Origin: Lachnospiraceae bacterium
GTDB lineage: Bacteria; Bacillota; Clostridia; Lachnospirales; Lachnospiraceae
Direction: 5' to 3'
DNA: 63,431 nt
Assembly: GCA_017470935.1 (NCBI GenBank)
Contig: JAFUXG010000008.1
Coordinates: 1-63,431 of the forward strand
Within the stretch, counting starts at the first letter, position 1; every line of letters starts with the position of its first letter. The position numbers were made by a program, and so were the translations under genes. Below the pieces are notes generated by a model. The model was not told the DNA's origin. It saw nothing but the letters and a program-made list of their open reading frames with translations, and ran no database searches. Of the stretch, positions 27,147 through 36,244 are shown piece by piece.

Positions 27147-27739
27147 TAAGCAATACCTGCCTTTTTGAAGTGCTTCTTAAGCATAGCCTTTCCAATAAAT
27201 CCCCCAATAATACCACATATAAATGTTCCCGCCACAAGCACAATTATCATCCAGTCCGGTGTCATTCTCATCACTGCATCCGCATACTCCTCGCCGTAAT
27301 CCTGCCTTGTTGCAAAATACGCATCTCTTTGCAGGAACAATGGCAGATAATTGCCCACAGCCCAAAGAGGAAAAACTCCACAGGTAATGACAGCCTTGGA
27401 AAGGCTCTGATAGTTGCCGCTCTTATATACAAGCTCCGCAATTATACCGGTAACTATAGCTACAGGAATCGGCATCCATGTCATGCCCGTAAGGAACATA
27501 AGTATTCCCATAATAGTACTCATGATCAATATCATTCCCGGCTTTTTAACCTTGGTTAAAAATAAAATAAATGGGATTGCTCCGAAAAGAGCCACCATAG
27601 AAGATAACAGCATAAGAAATATAGGAATAAGTCCCGTCATTGCAAATGCCATTACCACAACGAAGTAGATAGCAGAATATATACCGATATTTATCAGATC
27701 CCGCCCGGTCAGTGTCTTCTTAGCCTCTGTGTCGTTCAT
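27146..27739 (-). CDS. ECF transporter S component, Trep_Strep/MptD type
   Basis: A 197-residue protein with about six helices, recognised by GRDLINIGIYSAIYFVVVM and the FLTGMTWMPIPVAIVTGIIAELVYKSGNY block typical of Trep_Strep (TIGR02185/MptD) subunits. It is the substrate-binding subunit and first gene of the operon, with AAGGAG upstream. Family members cluster with ABC pairs and AraC regulators, as here. The ligand is unknown. Confidence 0.82.
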   Translation of the reverse strand: MNDTEAKKTLTGRDLINIGIYSAIYFVVVMAFAMTGLIPIFLMLLSSMVALFGAIPFILFLTKVKKPGMILIMSTIMGILMFLTGMTWMPIPVAIVTGIIAELVYKSGNYQSLSKAVITCGVFPLWAVGNYLPLFLQRDAYFATRQDYGEEYADAVMRMTPDWMIIVLVAGTFICGIIGGFIGKAMLKKHFKKAGIA

Positions 27740-27845
27740 TGTCTCACATCTCCTTATATGTATAATGTCATGTCAGAATATTGCAAAATACACATCTATT
27801 TTGTAGGAATATGTATATTGTATTGTTATACCCTGACAGCGTGAT

Positions 27846-27877
27846 GTTAGTTACAACTAACACCGAGGCATACTATA
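27846..27877 (-). promoter_or_regulatory. ECF operon operator and -10 box
   Basis: Dyad GTTAGTTACAACTAAC (27846-27861, one central mismatch) lies ten bases downstream of TATAGT (27872-27877) on the minus strand. It is the same GTTAG-N6-CTAAC operator found before the aldo/keto reductase and the second ABC pair. A -35 box is weak (TACAAA). Confidence 0.7.
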
Positions 27878-27965
27878 ACATGTAATTATATTTTTTTGTA
27901 GTCCATTTGGACATTTTTATTCCATTTGGATGATGAATTTATCTGTTAACACCAAACCGTTTGGA

Positions 27966-28001
27966 GCAGTTCTGTAGATCTTTGCAAGACTTCAGAACTG
28001 C
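27966..28001. repeat. Structured intergenic repeat, module I
   Basis: Inverted arms GCAGTTCTG and CAGAACTGC, preceded by CCGTTTGGA and followed by CCATA. The same module occurs at 62949-62983, and its right arm occurs at 61647-61657. The flanking 27880-27960 is AT-rich with a GTCCATTTGGAC palindrome at 27901. Confidence 0.6.
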
Positions 28002-28075
28002 CCATACAATTATATCCTTTATGAAACCGGTCACTTTGATGTTGATGGACACACGATATTATTTTGCACCAGCAT

Positions 28076-28286
28076 TCAATCGTCGTCATCATCATCGTCA
28101 CCATCTTCATCATCGTCATCATCGTCTCTATCCTTCTTGGACTTTGAACTTTTTTTATTCTTCTTTTCTGCAGATCCTGAACTCATCACCATCATACACA
28201 CTATCCACCAAAAAGCCCTCATCATTAAGCTTAGCTTTCAAGATATGGTTGAGATCCTTTTCATCCTCTGCTATTAAAATTCTCAT
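28076..28286 (-). pseudogene. Truncated response regulator joined to an acidic tail
   Basis: ATG at 28286 (AAAGGAG upstream) begins MRILIAEDEKDLNHILKAKL, a response-regulator receiver start with the acidic pocket. After ~40 codons the frame ends at 28155. In a shifted frame the sequence continues as a Lys/Ser-rich stretch and then sixteen codons of almost only Asp, ending at 28076. No phosphoacceptor Asp, no output domain and no sensor kinase are present. A deletion that fused the 5' end of a regulator with the 3' end of another gene explains it best. Confidence 0.65.
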
Positions 28287-28485
28287 AAAAACTCCTTTTA
28301 CATACAATGATCTGTCATAAATCATATTACATAGCAGGCACACTCTGTCTATGTTTATGCCTATGGTTCTCTTTCACCTATAATTAAGTCCATATGTTAA
28401 ACAGTATACTATAAAAATTAAAAACAGATTAGAAAAATATAATTTTTACACATTTTTTTACATTCATATGACTCTGCCTATAATT

Positions 28486-28578
28486 AGCGTTAATCTTTTT
28501 TGGATCACATAGTTTTATCTTATCTATGAGACGGTGCTTTTGTTAATTCAATTATTACTATAGCTTATTCCGAATGCA
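28486..28578 (-). repeat. Diverged copy of the ECF S-component promoter region
   Basis: This stretch aligns along its length with 18997-19095, with TTAACA and TAAGAT in place of TTGACA and TAAGAT. No S-component gene follows. It accompanies the aldo/keto reductase remnant at 29.4 kb in the same order as the intact pair, so the two are parts of one old duplication. Confidence 0.65.
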
Positions 28579-28583
28579 CAGCT

Positions 28584-28632
28584 GCTGCTCGAAGGTTCTA
28601 GTCCGCAGGACGCAGAAGCTTCGACTTGCAGC
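28584..28632. repeat. Structured intergenic repeat, module II
   Basis: Arms GCTGCTCGAAG and CTTCGACTTGCAGC with an apical GTCC-GCA-GGAC hairpin. A near-identical copy is at 62994-63042. Sequence like CCATTTGGAGCAATTCTTGTC follows in both, corresponding to the left half of module I. The rest of 28344-28740 shows no gene. Confidence 0.65.
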
Positions 28633-28742
28633 GGACCATTTGGAGCAATTCTTGTCAATGTTTGAAATAAATACAAAGCAGGCATTACAGATATCACTAT
28701 CCATAATGCCTTATTAAATGAGCTTTATAAAAAACAAATGAA

Positions 28743-29300
28743 TTATTCGAATTTCTTACCCGCTTTCCATGCACCACCAACATTTGCACCAATCTCTCTG
28801 TAACAAAGAGCAACTGTATCAAACATAATAGGGTGTAGCTTCTCCAGATCAACCTTGCCGTCTGTTAATACGCTATCATCAGCCTTCAAGCCAACAATCT
28901 CTGCTACTACTCTGGTTTCGTTAAACTCTTCCTGAAGTTCAATTACCCTGCATTCAATAGCAACCGGTAACTGATCGATAACAGGTGCATTGACCTTATC
29001 GGATTTGGTTACTGTAAAGCCGCATTTTTCAAGCTTATCAGGTACCTTATCTCCTGATACTATACCTACATAATCGCAAGCATCAACCTGCTCCTTTGTA
29101 GCAAAGCTAACTGTAAATTCCTTGTTAGCCTTGATATTAATTGTTGTTCTGTGGGGAGAAAGGCTCAGGGAAATCTGATTACTGCCTATCTGTCCAACCC
29201 ATGCAGCATTCATCGCATCTGCCTTTCCGTTCTCATCATATGTTGCTATGATGAATACCGGATGTGGTGTTATAAACCCTTTGTCAAAACTCTGTTTCAT
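28743..29300 (-). CDS. Flavin reductase family protein (flavoredoxin-like)
   Basis: A 185-residue FMN-binding split-barrel protein. TPHPVFIIATYDENGKADAMNAAWVG and the LSLSPHRTT segment are typical FMN-contact regions. It may reduce free flavin or pass electrons. GGAGG lies seven bases upstream of the ATG. It sits between the duplicated promoter fragment and the aldo/keto reductase remnant and is the only intact gene in this decayed stretch. Confidence 0.82.
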   Translation of the reverse strand: MKQSFDKGFITPHPVFIIATYDENGKADAMNAAWVGQIGSNQISLSLSPHRTTINIKANKEFTVSFATKEQVDACDYVGIVSGDKVPDKLEKCGFTVTKSDKVNAPVIDQLPVAIECRVIELQEEFNETRVVAEIVGLKADDSVLTDGKVDLEKLHPIMFDTVALCYREIGANVGGAWKAGKKFE

Positions 29301-29374
29301 TGTGATACCTCCATTTTCCTAATTACTATATTATATACCTTTTACCTATTTTATTACAAGCATAAAATATCAAA

Positions 29375-29663
29375 CAACCTGAGACACCTTTATACCATGT
29401 CTTTCAGCAAACTTTATCATGACCCTATACCGATTTTTCAGCTTCTTGATCTTTTTGTTAAATGTTAACTTCATGGGAGATTTCCTTTGACTTCTTACAT
29501 TCCTCTAATGTGTAAATGGCGTATACTTAGCTGATAAGAATATATCCTTTGTTCCAAACTCTCCAATCATCTTCCAGGCTTTGCCAAGTCCTTAATCCCT
29601 TGCAAGATCATACAAAGGAATATCCTCTTCCTTCGCCGCCTTCATGGCATCAATAATATCATC
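29375..29663 (-). pseudogene. Decayed aldo/keto reductase remnant
   Basis: Segments match the intact gene at 19113-20045 in order: DDIIDAMKAAKEEDIPLYDLARD, GLGKAxxMIGEFGTKDIF, SAKYTPFTH, LDECKKSK, RSPMKxTFNxKIKKLK and VMIKxAERHxIKVxQV. An in-frame stop follows LARD, and large middle parts are missing. One junction falls at a shared TTTACA, consistent with deletion at short direct repeats. It cannot make an enzyme. Confidence 0.85.
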
Positions 29664-30343
29664 CTTAACACACTCAGCATATACCATCGGTATTGTTGAT
29701 GCAAGCTGTTTTGAATTTTTAACACTGAAGCCATTATTTTCAAGAAACGATATATATCCCTCTCCATTCCATTTTGCCTCAAAGACTACACCGGCTACAG
29801 ACAATGCTTTGCTGAAAGCTCCACTTACTTTGTTTCTATTGTCATGTATAAAGTTCGGTGCAATCAGTGTTCCGTCCTTCTTCAGTACACGCATTATCTC
29901 CGATAGAGCTTTCTCCGGTTCAGGAATAACATGAAGTGCATTTGCAATGATGACCATATCAAAGCTCTCATCATCATAAGCCTTTTTGTTACCTGGTGTT
30001 CCTGTCACAAATCCACTGTACACAGTCGCAAATTTATCCCATATAGAAGCATTTTTTCCATTTAATATCCGATAATCATTGAGTACAGCTTCGCTTCTCC
30101 ATTCCTTGGGAATGCTTTCCGGCTCATATACCATTCCATAAAGCTCGACACCGTCTGCAAGGTGTTTGGCAGTTGCACATTTCATACCAAGATGTTCATA
30201 CTTTGCCTTCTTAAGCTCCGCATCCGTATCAAGAACTACAGGCAGCCCATGCCCCATTCCGAATCTGCATATTCAAAATCTCCGAAAGCATCTCCTATGG
30301 AACGGATCTCTGTATCATTTAATGTATTGACCTTAACCGACAT
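29592..30343 (-). pseudogene. GNAT-methyltransferase gene with internal deletions, fused to AKR fragment
   Basis: An ATG at 30343 with GGAGG starts MSVKVNTLNDTEIRSIGDAF but stops after ~35 codons. A second frame resumes with LPVVLDTDAELKKAKYEHLGM, the end of an acetyltransferase domain (compare LPVILSTDAELKKDKYVHLGM in the GNAT at 34.2 kb). Next come methyltransferase pieces (FVTGTPGNKKAY, then DESFDMVIIANALHVI and LIAPNFIHDNRNKVSG), with the SAM-binding glycine loop missing. The end runs into the aldo/keto reductase remnant. Two deletions plus one fusion have therefore destroyed it. Confidence 0.75.
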
Positions 30344-30497
30344 TTTACCCTCCTTTAACTGATTTTCACAGGTTATTTGCAGTATCTATCCGGCAGGCTG
30401 TTATTTCATTTATAAAAGTATAGTTCCGACAAAATAAGCATATATATTACAGCCATCGGTAATTATATACAAAACATCCGGATTCTTTATCACCATT

Positions 30498-32237
30498 TTA
30501 CATCCTCCAGCTCTGCGACAGCCTCTGCTGCTCCACCATACTCTTGTATATTCCGTCAGCCTTAAGAAGCTCCTCCGGTGTTCCATCCTCTGCCACAACG
30601 CCATCCTTAAGCACTATGATATGATCCGCACCGCTTATGGTACGCATGCGGTGGGCTATGATAAGCACCGTTTTGTCTTTTATAAGTGTTGACAGCGCCT
30701 GTTGAATCTCCGTCTCATTTTCCACATCCAGTGAGGCTGTAGCTTCGTCTAATAATATTACCGGTGCATCCTTAAGAAATGCTCTTGCTATTGATATGCG
30801 CTGTCTCTCTCCCCCGGAAAGCTCACTTCCATTCTCACCTATCATCGTATTATAACCGTCAGGAAGCTTTCTTACAAAGCTGTCACAGTTTGCAAGCCTG
30901 GCAGCTTCCACAACCTCCTCATCCGTCGCATCCTTCCTGCCGATACGGATATTATCCATCACTGACTGGTTGAACAGTGTCACATCCTGAAATACGATTG
31001 AATATGCCGAGAAGAGCTTTTCCGGATCTGTACCATTTATATCCATTCCCCCAAGATATATCTTTCCCTCCGTCACATCCCAGAATCTGGCCGCAAGCCT
31101 TGAAACTGTTGTCTTGCCGCCTCCTGACGGACCGATAAGTGCCGTCACCTCACCCTGCTTTGCAGTAAATGATACATCCCTTAACACGTCCGTGTCATCA
31201 TCATAGGAAAATTTCACATGGTCAAAGACTATATCGTAGCCATTATTGCTCATATCCCCACTTCCCTCCTGTACCGGATGGGAGAGCACCTCGTCAAGCC
31301 TTTCACACTGTACACCCGTTGCAATGATGGCTGCAAAGTTCTGTAATGTAATCTGCATAGGGTCATAAAGCCTTGACACAAGCATAAGGAACATAAAGAA
31401 TGTGAGCAGGTCAATATCCCCATCTGCAAAGAGACTGCCACCCACAAGAGCTGTGGTTCCTATTCCCATTTTGAGAATGATAGAAGCAGAATTAACGAAC
31501 ACCGCAAGCTTAAGCTCGGTGAACAATGCCTGCTTTTCCACATTACGGATTTTGATGTCAAGTCCGTCCATATAAGCATCCTGGGCATTGTTGGCTCTTA
31601 GATCTCTCACTCCCTCAAGACACTCCTGAATGCCGTCAGCAAGCTCCATCTTCACATTGTTAAGCTTCTTGACCGTCCTTTTTTCCGCACCCGCAGACAT
31701 AATGATTATTATAAATGCAACAGGTATCACCCAGAAGCTTGCCAGCACCATTCTCCAGTCAAAGAAGACGAAAAGACTTATTCCCACAAGAGTTGTGGAT
31801 ATTACTGCTCCTATAAGCTCCGGAATCCAGTGGCTGGATGCAGTCTCTATCTGGGCACAGTCAGACATGATCGTGGTCGTCAGGTCTGCAAGATCCTTCT
31901 TTCCAAAGTAAGATAAAGGAAGCTGCCTCAGTCTTTCCGCAAGAGCTGTACGGCGCACGCCACTTTCCTTATATGTGGATAGAAATGTTGCATTATACTG
32001 TATACGGTTGGTAACAGCAATCAGAAAAAGTATGACCGCACTGCCTATTGCATATGTTCCTGTTCTTCCGCTGTTAAGATTGTCCTTTAGAAGATCATTT
32101 ATCAAAAGATACAATATTCCCGCCGGCATCATCAGTACTATATTAGTAACCGTTACACTTATGCATGCCTTGATCATATCTACGGCACCCTCTCTTGAGA
32201 GCGCATATTTGTGCTGTAATCTCTCTACCATATTCAT
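30498..32237 (-). CDS. ABC transporter half (second pair, subunit 2)
   Basis: A 579-residue exporter-fold half-transporter: six helices, then GPSGGGKTTVS, LSGGERQRIS and VILLDEATASLDVENE. ATG at 32237 overlaps the partner stop as ATGA, so the pair is coupled. Same class as the pair at 20.2-23.8 kb. No ECF genes are attached, but the promoter shares the same operator. Downstream (30258-30498) is only the ruined GNAT start. Confidence 0.85.
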   Translation of the reverse strand: MNMVERLQHKYALSREGAVDMIKACISVTVTNIVLMMPAGILYLLINDLLKDNLNSGRTGTYAIGSAVILFLIAVTNRIQYNATFLSTYKESGVRRTALAERLRQLPLSYFGKKDLADLTTTIMSDCAQIETASSHWIPELIGAVISTTLVGISLFVFFDWRMVLASFWVIPVAFIIIIMSAGAEKRTVKKLNNVKMELADGIQECLEGVRDLRANNAQDAYMDGLDIKIRNVEKQALFTELKLAVFVNSASIILKMGIGTTALVGGSLFADGDIDLLTFFMFLMLVSRLYDPMQITLQNFAAIIATGVQCERLDEVLSHPVQEGSGDMSNNGYDIVFDHVKFSYDDDTDVLRDVSFTAKQGEVTALIGPSGGGKTTVSRLAARFWDVTEGKIYLGGMDINGTDPEKLFSAYSIVFQDVTLFNQSVMDNIRIGRKDATDEEVVEAARLANCDSFVRKLPDGYNTMIGENGSELSGGERQRISIARAFLKDAPVILLDEATASLDVENETEIQQALSTLIKDKTVLIIAHRMRTISGADHIIVLKDGVVAEDGTPEELLKADGIYKSMVEQQRLSQSWRM

Positions 32238-33997
32238 GCACCCACCTTCCACTGCGCCGACCGCGTATATTCTTCAAACATTTTCCGATATAATCCATTG
32301 GAATCCATAAGCTCATCATGGCTTCCGCTCTCACACACACTGCCGTCCTTAAGCACGAAAATCCTGTCTGCGTCAACAACAGTGCTTAATCTGTGGGCTA
32401 TCATTATCATTGTCTTATTCTTTCCAAGCTCCTCAAAGGCAGCCTGCATCTTTGTCTCATTATCCGGATCTGCAAAAGCAGTGGCTTCATCTAAGATAAG
32501 TATCGGTGCATCCTTAAGTATTGCCCTTGCAATGGATATCCTCTGCTGCTCTCCTCCCGACAGATATGTTCCCTCGCTGCCAAGAACTGTATGTATTCCA
32601 AGAGGAAGCTTATCAATTATATCCATGCACTGAGCCTTCTTAAGGGCCTCCATGACCTCATCCTCTGTGGCAGAGGGTCTTGCCATGCGCACATTTTCAA
32701 GGATCGATGTCTTGAAGAGCCTGCTATCCTGAAACACAAAGGACACAAGCTTCATCAGCTCACTTTCCCTGATCTCCCTAATATTGATTCCGCCTATTAA
32801 GATCTCTCCTTCATCCACATCAAAGAAGCGTGCTATAAGTGCTGCCGTTGTGGTCTTCCCACCACCGGAAGGACCCACAAATGCAACATGCTCGCCTGCA
32901 TTTATTCTAAGGGAAAGATCAGACACCGCATCACCTGCCGAATCCTTGTAACGATAGCTTACATGTGAAAGTGTGATGGCGTGGTTCTCCGGTATCCTGC
33001 CGTCCTTAGCCTCCTCAAGTGGCTGCATATCAAGTATGGATTCGATTCTTGAAAGGGCGTCTACCACGACCATCTCCTGCTCTCCTGAATATGCCACCTT
33101 AGTCAATGTCACCGTAAGCAGCGGTGTCACAATTATGTAGTACATGATATTCAGAATTGTCTCAGGCGCAGTGCCGCCCCTTGTGAACATATATGCCGCC
33201 ACCACAAGAAATACAAATATGGCGTTGATGCAGGTCATAAACCCTATCATGCGCCCTCTTAACATGACCGTATAATCAGTTGCCCATACTCCGAAGTTGT
33301 CTATGGCTTCCTTAAAGCGCCTGAAGGAGTGTACCGTCTGCCCGAAGGTCTTTACCACCGGTATTCCTCTAACATATTCTGTTGCTTCGCTGCTCATTGT
33401 ATCCAATGCATTCTGATACTCAGACATTTTCTCCTGCATATTCCTGCCCATCATGGTCATCATAAATGCAAAACCCATAACCACAGGTATAAGACAGATA
33501 AGTCCAATTCTCCAATCAAATGCAAAGAGCAGCACCACAAGTCCTATAGGAGTTGCCGCCGCAACTGCCTTGTCAGGAAGATTGTGGGCTATGTATGTCT
33601 CCGTTGCAGCCGTAGATTCATTAACAGTTCTTCGTATCTTTCCTGTTCCCTCGCTGTCAAACACTCCAAGGGGAAGAGTTAATATCCTTCTCATCAGTGT
33701 GCTCCGCATATTTGCCTGAACCCGGAATGCCGCAATATGTGTACACATAAGCGCAGCCACATACATAAGAAGCGATATGACTGTTCCCATCACTGCATTC
33801 CACGCTGCCGGTCTGATGCCTGCAAGCTCCTCTCCTTTCACGGCAATCCTTATTATCTTCCATATATCATAATATGGAATAAGCGCCACCAGCGCACTTA
33901 ACGCTGCCAGAATTCTGCCAAATGAGATAAGTTTACCGTATGATCCGGCATAACCGTTAATTATCTTCATAAGCTCCGGCTTCTTTTCTGTCTTCAC
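32234..33997 (-). CDS. ABC transporter half (second pair, subunit 1)
   Basis: A 587-residue exporter-fold half-transporter with GPSGGGKTTTA, LSGGEQQRIS and ILILDEATAFADPDNE. The ATAFADPDN wording again fits the metallophore-type subfamily. The likely start is GTG at 33997 with GGAGG eleven bases upstream. It is the first gene of a two-gene operon. Confidence 0.85.
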   Translation of the reverse strand: MKTEKKPELMKIINGYAGSYGKLISFGRILAALSALVALIPYYDIWKIIRIAVKGEELAGIRPAAWNAVMGTVISLLMYVAALMCTHIAAFRVQANMRSTLMRRILTLPLGVFDSEGTGKIRRTVNESTAATETYIAHNLPDKAVAAATPIGLVVLLFAFDWRIGLICLIPVVMGFAFMMTMMGRNMQEKMSEYQNALDTMSSEATEYVRGIPVVKTFGQTVHSFRRFKEAIDNFGVWATDYTVMLRGRMIGFMTCINAIFVFLVVAAYMFTRGGTAPETILNIMYYIIVTPLLTVTLTKVAYSGEQEMVVVDALSRIESILDMQPLEEAKDGRIPENHAITLSHVSYRYKDSAGDAVSDLSLRINAGEHVAFVGPSGGGKTTTAALIARFFDVDEGEILIGGINIREIRESELMKLVSFVFQDSRLFKTSILENVRMARPSATEDEVMEALKKAQCMDIIDKLPLGIHTVLGSEGTYLSGGEQQRISIARAILKDAPILILDEATAFADPDNETKMQAAFEELGKNKTMIMIAHRLSTVVDADRIFVLKDGSVCESGSHDELMDSNGLYRKMFEEYTRSAQWKVGA

Positions 33998-34142
33998 TTT
34001 CTATGTTCCCTCCTATGCAAATCCCATATCCTTGTAGCCAGCTCCGTCACATCGAAGACCGTTCTTCCGTTTCACTACGGAATGTACTCTTTGGTCGTTG
34101 ATTACAGAAATACTGCTATAAGTACAATTATTGCCTTCGCAA

Positions 34143-34198
34143 GTTAGTTATAACTAACCCAACATTGAAAGTGTACTACCTCACCGTGATAAAGTCAA
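34143..34198 (-). promoter_or_regulatory. Promoter and operator of the second ABC pair
   Basis: Minus-strand TTGACT (34193-34198), 17-base spacer, TACACT (34170-34175), then the perfect 16-bp palindrome GTTAGTTATAACTAAC at 34143-34158, eleven bases past the -10. A repressor bound there would cover the transcription start. Confidence 0.8.
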
Positions 34199-34211
34199 CA
34201 AAAACCTTAAT

Positions 34212-34817
34212 CTATTTTCTAACCAGATCATACATATAGCTCTTATCTCCCAAAGTTCTTGTATTGATATGCTCCATCCCCAGATGAACATATTTATCCT
34301 TCTTAAGCTCTGCGTCAGTGGAGAGAATTACAGGAAGATCACTGCGATCTGCCACCTCAAACGCCTTCTCCACCAGCGGTCTCATAAATCCCTTTCCCTG
34401 ATATTCTTTTCTGATTGCAAGAAGCTCAATCTGAACAAACTGCTTCTTACTGTCCCTATACTTCTTCTCAAGACTGGCTCCACCCTCCTGAAATTTTTTA
34501 ATTATATTTCCAAAATCCTTAAGCCCCAGCGCTTTCACCATCCTGTACATCATTTTTATTGATGCCAGTGCCGGATACGGATGTGTTGTATCCGTTAAGA
34601 TAATAATCCCTTCCTTATTATCTGATGTTGAATAGACAGCATTATACTCATTGGCAACACTAATCATGGCCACCAGATAATTGATAAGCTTTGTTCTGTC
34701 GGGGTATCCCGGATAATATGGCACCATCCCTGTCTCCTTATCACCATAATCATAATACGCAAACACCTCTGCAAACTTTCTCATCTCATCATTTGTTAAT
34801 TTTACTTTTTTAACCAT
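34212..34817 (-). CDS. GNAT-family acetyltransferase
   Basis: A 201-residue acetyltransferase. The acetyl-CoA motif is seen in LLAIRKEYQGKGFMRPLVEKAFEVA, and LPVILSTDAELKKDKYVHLGM is the usual last strand region. GGAGG precedes the ATG. It is divergent from a TetR regulator, with an operator-like dyad between them. The substrate is unknown. A ruined relative is at 29.6-30.3 kb. Confidence 0.82.
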   Translation of the reverse strand: MVKKVKLTNDEMRKFAEVFAYYDYGDKETGMVPYYPGYPDRTKLINYLVAMISVANEYNAVYSTSDNKEGIIILTDTTHPYPALASIKMMYRMVKALGLKDFGNIIKKFQEGGASLEKKYRDSKKQFVQIELLAIRKEYQGKGFMRPLVEKAFEVADRSDLPVILSTDAELKKDKYVHLGMEHINTRTLGDKSYMYDLVRK

Positions 34818-34865
34818 GACATCCTCCTTGAAATTGATTTATTAAATGTAGTATAATCCCATCAA

Positions 34866-34893
34866 AATGACTTTCAATATTTTCAAAGTCATT
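34866..34893. promoter_or_regulatory. TetR-type operator dyad
   Basis: AATGACTTT and AAAGTCATT, 9-bp perfect half-sites with a 10-bp AT spacer, lie in the divergent GNAT/TetR gap. Autoregulation plus GNAT control is the natural reading. Confidence 0.65.
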
Positions 34894-34912
34894 ATTTGCC
34901 GGAGGACCCAAA

Positions 34913-35497
34913 ATGCCAAAGATTTTTACTGATGAAAACAAAGAATCGTTAAAAACAGAGCTTCTTGATATTGGATTTGAAATGTTAAAGAACGGAGGGT
35001 TAAATGCTGTAAACATTGACCTCTTAACTAAGAAAGCCTTCATTGCAAAGGGTACATTCTATAATCTGTTTGAAAGCAAATCCGAATATATGTATCATAT
35101 GATGATACATGAGAGAAACCGTTCGAAGAGCCAGCTAAACGCTCACTTAGATGATAACGGAAATTTAACTAATGAAGCACTTAGAAATTATCTGATATGG
35201 CTGTCCCACGAAAATCCCAATGTTTTTTCATACCTGAAAGAACCGGAAAGAAAAAGACTGCTGAACGCATGGGATGAAAGATATATAGAAAATGAAGAAA
35301 ATGACAGCGAAACCATGCGTATGCTGATTTCGCTGCTCTCTACTCCCAAAGATGATCCTGACTGGAGGCTTGCATGTAATTACATGAAACTCATCGCAGT
35401 CACTTTATCTATGAAAAATATTTTTATTACAGACAATTACGAAGACATGATCCTCAGCCTGATAGACAAAATAATCGAATGTCTCTGTAAACATTAA
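34913..35497 (+). CDS. TetR-family transcriptional regulator
   Basis: A 194-residue regulator. The N-terminal helix-turn-helix is LLDIGFEMLKNGGLNAVNIDLLTKKAFIAKGTFYNLFESKSEYMYHM, followed by an all-helical ligand domain. GGAGG lies seven bases before the ATG. It is divergent from the GNAT gene, its probable target, and 700 bp from the second ABC operon promoter. Confidence 0.85.
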   Translation: MPKIFTDENKESLKTELLDIGFEMLKNGGLNAVNIDLLTKKAFIAKGTFYNLFESKSEYMYHMMIHERNRSKSQLNAHLDDNGNLTNEALRNYLIWLSHENPNVFSYLKEPERKRLLNAWDERYIENEENDSETMRMLISLLSTPKDDPDWRLACNYMKLIAVTLSMKNIFITDNYEDMILSLIDKIIECLCKH

Positions 35498-35526
35498 AGT
35501 TTATCATCCTGTTTATACACAGTCTT

Positions 35527-35694
35527 TCAATTTTTATGCAATTTAAGCATTAGAAAACCATTTGTAGCAATTTTTGTTGCAAGTATAGACCAGTCACCCA
35601 TAATACCGTCTTGTATAGCACCTACGATTGCCATTGCTCCTATACATACCGTAAGAGATGCGGTGACAAAGGCATTAACAAATTCCTTATTCAT
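35527..35694 (-). pseudogene. DUF554 membrane protein fragment
   Basis: A 55-codon frame reads FVNAFVTASLTVCIGAMAIVG-AIQDG-MGDWSILATKIATNG, the central signature of DUF554 (YdfK-like) membrane proteins, then ends in unrelated residues. The full family is over 200 residues, so both ends are lost. Confidence 0.6.
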
Positions 35695-35737
35695 GTGTTT
35701 TGTAATATCTTAACATCATAATGGGGTAAATTGTGAG

Positions 35738-36202
35738 TTAAATCAATTCATACGCAGCTTTCTTAAATATATATTTACCTAATTCAAATTTTTTAGGGTT
35801 TACCCTGTTAGCAATTTCACTTGTTATTATAAAATCATCCGATACCTTCACAAGCAGCTGCTTATCTCCAGTCTCAACAAGATAATATGCTGACATGTCA
35901 TTAAGATAATCTGCTCCCTGTATGATTCCGGGCTGCACAAGAAAATCTGTGATCCACTCAGCCTTGTTCATCTTTTTGCTTCGCAAAAGCGGATAGATTG
36001 CATCCGCATCCTTATATTTTGCATAACATGCGGCATCCCTTTTATCCCTGCATTTACCGTTTTTTTCATAGTCATCAATATTAATCGGTTCCTTGGTTTC
36101 ATTAAATGATAGTTTCTCATCTTCATCTAAAAGATAATCCACACTCACATCAAGCAACTGAGCCATCACCTTAAGGTTGTTAACATCAGGCATCCCCTTA
36201 TC
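35738..36202 (-). pseudogene. XRE regulator, 3' half (split by element insertion)
   Basis: Codons from DKGMPDVNNLKVMAQLLDVSVDYLLDEDE to the stop encode the end of a Cro/CI-type helix-turn-helix and a C-terminal domain of about 130 residues. The first 37 codons are at 52157-52267. Joining the halves at the GA dinucleotide restores KWETDKGMP and an uninterrupted 191-residue protein. The gene is therefore inactivated by the 36,203-52,156 insertion. Confidence 0.9.
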
Positions 36203-36244
36203 TGTTTCACTTAGTTATAGATATGGGATTCATTTTTATAGAAA

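Noticed and set aside
28076-28155. Coding trinucleotide repeat (GAC/GAT) as an expansion or CRISPR-like array
   Set aside because: It is an imperfect run encoding Asp in the tail of a broken gene, without spacers.
23870-35497. Siderophore biosynthesis locus
   Set aside because: The transporters suggest metallophores, but no NRPS, NIS or salicylate genes are in the window, so only uptake can be proposed.
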